DNA from: Spirulina sp. CCY15215
GTDB lineage: Bacteria > Cyanobacteriota > Cyanobacteriia > Cyanobacteriales > Spirulinaceae
Assembly (NCBI RefSeq): GCF_016888125.1
Contig: NZ_JACSWA010000424.1
Coordinates: forward strand, 1 to 46,973
Length of the DNA: 46,973 nt
Reading direction: 5' to 3'
Positions 43,398-46,973 of this stretch are shown here, in pieces. The notes under the pieces are model-generated. The model searched no databases and had not been told where the DNA came from. It saw only the letters and a list, made by a program, of their open reading frames with translations. Position 1 is the first letter of the stretch; every line of letters starts with the position of its first letter. Position numbers and translations under genes: made by a program.

Positions 43398-45299
43398 TTA
43401 ACCAAAATTAACTTGAAAAATAATATCGTTGTAATCGCGATCGCCACCTCCCGAGAGATCCTCAAAGCCAAAAGTATTATTCCCCAATAAGCGAACATGA
43501 TCGACACCATCAGGATTTGCGCCAATATAAGCAAAGTAGGAGACAACACTACCCCCTGCGGCATTATCTGCATTGAAGGAGAGGAAGTCATCAATTGTCC
43601 CGTTAGCAATGAGAAAAGGTGCATAAAGAGAGTTTCCATCTAAGGTACCATTAAACCCAGTTGTTGAACCATTTCCGGTACTGAGACTGATATTGGTGAC
43701 GCGGTTTTCTATCGCTGCTTTAGCATAGCCAGAATCCCCAGGAGAAAAACCACCTACTGTTCCATTAATGTTATCAATTTTATAGAAGCCGACGACATTA
43801 TCAAAGCGAGCTTCTCGATAAACTGTAAAGTTTCCTTGCAACGATCCGCTAACAGTTTGTAAATCGATTAGTTCTTGTCCTTGTTTTTGTGTGCTTCCTA
43901 CTCCGATGGGTACGCCAGCAGTGGTTTGTTCGATATTTAAAGTTATACCATTGGAGAAGGCGATCGAAAATTTTCCTGTTGATATTTCGGTCGCAGAAAC
44001 TTGCGATACAGAACTACTTCCATCGATGTTTTTTAGTTCAATCAGAAATGTTTGATTGGCACTAATATTCTCAAAAATTGCATTCTGGAAGCTAATATCA
44101 AATCCTGCGGGGCGAAAACTAGAAGGTAAAATGGAGAAGATTTGCGAATCAGTTCCTCCTCCTGACAAAAAGTTGATATTGATTTCAGCAATACTTGATG
44201 AACTGTCTCCTGTTAGGGTCAGTTTTAAATTATTTCCCCCTTGAGAACCGACAACAAAAGTTCCATTTTCAAATCTTAAGAATTCACTGGTTGAAGTAGG
44301 ATCGGTGGGGGTTGGATCTACAGGAATATCAACCTCTGAACTTTCTAAAAATACAATTCCCGCTAGACCTGAAGCATCAGTTTCCTTCGATTGCGCGCCA
44401 ATAAAGGCTTCGGAAAAACCATCTCCATCAATATCGACAAATGTAGGAGAGGGAACTTGACGAAAGGGAGTATTTGATGCAGAAGATATATTGTAATCAT
44501 TGAAGGGATTACTTGTTCCAGTTAGTTGAACAAAATTTGCACTGGTAGAAGTTCCTTGATTTTCATAGTATAAAATATTTCCGTCACCCTGACCAATAAA
44601 TGCGTCTAAGTCACCGTCTGAATCAGCATCGAGAAAGGCTTGATCGAATCTTTTTTCTGCTGGATTGGTAAAGGAACTAGAAACAGCATTCAAAGGGTTG
44701 CTTGTTCCTGTTTGTTGAACAAAACTTGCGGCTGTAGAAGTTCCTTGATTTTCATAATAGACGATTGAATCATACTGGCCAATAAATGCGTCGAAATCCC
44801 CATCTCCATCAATATCAGTAAATATTGGGGTAGCATACTGACCGACAGCAGAAATATTGAATACAGTCCCAGTTTTTGTAGAGCTAGTTGCTGTTGTAGA
44901 GAATGTTGGGCTTGTTTTACTTCCCGTATTTTCATAAAAATAAATATCGCCAAAAGCATTACCTACAAATAAATCAAAATCGCCATCTCCATCAATATCA
45001 ACAAGATCGGGATGGCTGACCCCAAAATCTCCAGAACTAGGGCTTCCAACAGTTTTATTATCTTCAACTGATATACCATTAAATGGATTACTCGATCCTG
45101 TTTGTTCAGTTAAGACTGGGGTAGTAATCGAACCTGTATTTTTAAAAAACTTAATCGTCCCATCGGCAACTCCAACAATAGCATCTTGCAAATCGTCACC
45201 ATCAATATCGGCAAAAACTGGTGCAGTTTGAGAATCACTTTCGACGGAAAGACCATCAAAAATACTGGTAGATTGTTGGGAAAAAACTCGAGTTACCAT
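43398..45299 (-). CDS. FG-GAP/VCBS repeat and DUF4114 protein (copy 2)
   Basis: A 633-residue paralogue of the downstream gene with the same order: acidic FG-GAP/VCBS repeats such as DIDGDGDFDAFIGQ (about 1-310), a short TDPT linker, then the beta-rich and DUF4114 region ending GFEDLSGGGDRDYNDIIFQV. The N-terminal repeats differ substantially from copy 1, whereas the last 250 or so bases are almost the same. It starts with ATG at 45299 and lies 72 bases upstream of copy 1; they are probably co-transcribed. The likely role is cell-surface adhesion or matrix, from domain composition only. Confidence 0.88.
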   Translation of the reverse strand: MVTRVFSQQSTSIFDGLSVESDSQTAPVFADIDGDDLQDAIVGVADGTIKFFKNTGSITTPVLTEQTGSSNPFNGISVEDNKTVGSPSSGDFGVSHPDLVDIDGDGDFDLFVGNAFGDIYFYENTGSKTSPTFSTTATSSTKTGTVFNISAVGQYATPIFTDIDGDGDFDAFIGQYDSIVYYENQGTSTAASFVQQTGTSNPLNAVSSSFTNPAEKRFDQAFLDADSDGDLDAFIGQGDGNILYYENQGTSTSANFVQLTGTSNPFNDYNISSASNTPFRQVPSPTFVDIDGDGFSEAFIGAQSKETDASGLAGIVFLESSEVDIPVDPTPTDPTSTSEFLRFENGTFVVGSQGGNNLKLTLTGDSSSSIAEININFLSGGGTDSQIFSILPSSFRPAGFDISFQNAIFENISANQTFLIELKNIDGSSSVSQVSATEISTGKFSIAFSNGITLNIEQTTAGVPIGVGSTQKQGQELIDLQTVSGSLQGNFTVYREARFDNVVGFYKIDNINGTVGGFSPGDSGYAKAAIENRVTNISLSTGNGSTTGFNGTLDGNSLYAPFLIANGTIDDFLSFNADNAAGGSVVSYFAYIGANPDGVDHVRLLGNNTFGFEDLSGGGDRDYNDIIFQVNFG

Positions 45300-45719
45300 A
45301 GGACAAATAAATGAATAGTTTTTAACAGTAATGTTTAGAGAGATTTTTAGTTGCTTTCTGTTTTGCCGATCGCGCTAGGCCATCGTCGCGATCGCATTTC
45401 CTTGGGAGGCGATCGCCGATGACCATAGTATATTTTTTCTCTCCAGTTTAATCAAGGGACAAAAGGCTGTTTTCAAGATGAGGTTAGGAATATGCTCTAT
45501 TTTACCGCGATCGCCTTGAATCAGAACATTGAATCCAAAGAAAAGGGGGAAGTCACTCGGGTGGCTTCCCCCTATCATCAGGGTGCATCTACTATGCAAA
45601 CTATACCAGCTTAATGTGGGGGGCAAAACCCCTTATCCGTATTGTTTTGGTAAAGTTTTCCGCATAATTGATGAAGTTTTGATGAAGTTTACCGAAATTT
45701 AACGGTTGACAAAGTAATT
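45300..45719. other. 420-base intergenic region upstream of the FG-GAP pair
   Basis: Between the FG-GAP genes and gatB (all minus strand) there is no convincing gene. An 83-codon minus-strand frame at 45375-45626 runs over GCGATCGC sites and a hairpin and looks like chance. The region contains a hairpin (listed separately) and several GATCGC sites at 45360-45415. The FG-GAP promoter should lie here, but no clear -10/-35 pair was found. Confidence 0.5.
45545..45572 (-). terminator. 12-bp-stem hairpin, probable gatB terminator
   Basis: GGGGGAAGTCAC and GTGGCTTCCCCC pair (one G-T wobble) around TCGG. On the minus strand the stem is followed by TTTTCTTT, so it can terminate the gatB transcript 148 bases after its stop. 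Confidence 0.6.
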
Positions 45720-46973
45720 TTAACCATTCAACTTTTTCCCTAAGAGTTGATTGGCCAGTTTCGGATCTGCACGTCCGCTTGTTTTCTTCATGATTTGACC
45801 GACAAAAAAGCCTTGCAGTTTCTTTTTACCGTTGCGGAATTGTTCGACTTTATCGGGATTTTCTGCGAGAATCTCATCAATAATTTTTTCTAGTTCTCCT
45901 GTATCGGAAATTTGGCTCATTCCTTTGCTTTCAACGAATGTTGCAAGGGAATCAATTTTTTCCGTTAGGAGTTCGGGGAGAATTTCCTTGGCAATTTTGC
46001 CGCTAATGGTGCCTTTCTCAATTAACTCTACTAATTCCGCTAAAATCTTGGGCTGTAGAGCAATTTCGCCAATGGTGAGTTTCTCGCTGTTGAGATAACC
46101 AGCAATATCTCCCATAACCCAGTTGGCAACCTGTTTGGGGTTGGCACCGTCGGCGATCGCCGCTTCAAAATATTGGCTAACATCGCGATCGTCGGTGATA
46201 ACACGGGCATCATAGGCAGATAATCCCAGTTCCGTCTCATAGCGACGGCGTTTTTGGGCAGGAAGTTCCGGGAGTTGGGATTTCCATGACTCTAATTGTG
46301 CCGGGGAGACTTCGATGGGGGGTAAATCGGGTTCTGGGAAGTAGCGATAGTCGTTGGCTCCTTCTTTACTCCGCATACTAATAGTACGCTGGCTACCTTC
46401 TTCCCAAAGGCGAGTTTCTTGGAAAATGGGTTCTCCTTTTTCAAGGGCTTTAATCTGGCGATCGATTTCATGGTCTATCGCCTTTTGGATAGCACTAAAG
46501 GAGTTCATGTTTTTGATTTCCACTTTTGTGCCAAATTCTTTTTGTCCGACGGGACGAATGGAAATATTGACATCACAACGCAGAGAACCTTCCTGCATAT
46601 TGCCGTCACTAATGCCAAGATAGCGGACAATGCGGCGCAATTCTTGACCGTATTCAGCCGCTTCTACCCCGGAACGAATGTCAGGTTCTGAGACAATTTC
46701 TAAGAGGGGAACCCCTGCGCGGTTAAAATCTACAAGGGAGTGGGTAGAACCGGAAAGGCGATCGCTACCCCCATGAACCAGTTTTCCCGCATCTTCTTCC
46801 ATGTGTAACCGAGTAATGCCGATCTTTTTGCGAATGGGTTCATCACCAGGTTTTTCAATGATTTCAATGTCTAAGTACCCATGTTCGGCGATCGGGAGAT
46901 CGTATTGAGAAATCTGATAGTTTTTGGGCAGATCGGGATAGAAATATTGCTTGCGATCGAATTTACTATAGGG
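45720..46973 (-). CDS. gatB: Aspartyl/glutamyl-tRNA amidotransferase subunit B, 5' end beyond window
   Basis: GatB, with GatA and GatC, converts misacylated Glu-tRNA(Gln) (and Asp-tRNA(Asn)) to the correct amide; cyanobacteria lack GlnRS and need it. The frame stays open from the stop at 45720 to the window edge, giving 417 of about 490 residues; the N-terminal part lies outside. Visible segments include [58 protein letters not shown]-like [29 protein letters not shown], and the C-terminal YqeY-like domain ending [15 protein letters not shown]. The N-terminal portion is only partial because of the window edge, not truncation. Confidence 0.95.
   Translation of the reverse strand, partial: PYSKFDRKQYFYPDLPKNYQISQYDLPIAEHGYLDIEIIEKPGDEPIRKKIGITRLHMEEDAGKLVHGGSDRLSGSTHSLVDFNRAGVPLLEIVSEPDIRSGVEAAEYGQELRRIVRYLGISDGNMQEGSLRCDVNISIRPVGQKEFGTKVEIKNMNSFSAIQKAIDHEIDRQIKALEKGEPIFQETRLWEEGSQRTISMRSKEGANDYRYFPEPDLPPIEVSPAQLESWKSQLPELPAQKRRRYETELGLSAYDARVITDDRDVSQYFEAAIADGANPKQVANWVMGDIAGYLNSEKLTIGEIALQPKILAELVELIEKGTISGKIAKEILPELLTEKIDSLATFVESKGMSQISDTGELEKIIDEILAENPDKVEQFRNGKKKLQGFFVGQIMKKTSGRADPKLANQLLGKKLNG

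Noticed and set aside
45375-45626. 83-codon minus-strand frame between the FG-GAP genes and gatB
   Set aside because: Atypical composition, covers a terminator-like hairpin and several GATCGC sites, no RBS seen.

Overview
The window is chromosomal DNA from a cyanobacterium. The octamer GCGATCGC (HIP1) and its GATCGC core recur in nearly every gene, and the gene content is cyanobacterial: SbtA/SbtB bicarbonate uptake, NdhL with its DUF3007 neighbour, a CyaB-type cyclase, a large PEP carboxylase and a Dps with the cyanobacterial three-histidine ferroxidase centre. The species cannot be named from sequence alone. No rRNA, tRNA, CRISPR array or intact transposase was seen, but several small palindromic repeats and gene remnants are present.

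Layout. 1-2.3 kb: remnant of an ATP-grasp gene, then sbtA-sbtB (minus strand), visibly more GC-rich than its surroundings and carrying a 33-bp tandem palindromic repeat in frame in SbtA. 2.3-5.1 kb: glutathione S-transferase, DUF423 membrane protein, exported SpoIID-like protein. 5.3-8.1 kb: a ketosynthase III fused to a haem-oxygenase-like diiron domain plus an uncharacterised partner, a possible small-molecule or lipid pathway behind a palindromic operator candidate. 8.2-11.7 kb: alpha/beta hydrolase, degenerate NUDIX protein, a MITE with 5-bp target duplication, STM3941-like protein, DUF790 nuclease. 11.8-15.3 kb: TPR protein, Uma2 nuclease, a tightly overlapping DUF6888-DUF6887-queE operon, RbgA-type GTPase.

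15.5-23.5 kb: uppS-mscS, then the most interesting block. It holds a 1353-residue protein with an N-terminal Mrr-like nuclease, a STAND-type P-loop NTPase and a long helical C-terminus. This gene overlaps by ATGA a gene for a protein with a canonical HEPN RNase motif, and a further PD-(D/E)XK nuclease gene follows. The first two look like an undescribed or divergent Avs-like antiphage operon.

23.5-33.7 kb: ppc, a small membrane protein, a frameshifted DUF3419 (BtaA-like) pseudogene, ndhL-DUF3007, a coiled-coil protein, a GAF-GAF-PAS adenylate cyclase and recN. 33.7-35.1 kb: a Uma2 remnant, a small exported protein and an overlapping pair resembling a polymorphic-toxin domain with its partner. 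35.2-38.5 kb: a large exported TPR protein and dps. 38.5-46.97 kb (minus strand): a Ser/Thr kinase-NACHT-membrane fusion, two tandem FG-GAP/DUF4114 surface-type proteins with nearly identical 3' ends, and gatB running off the window edge.
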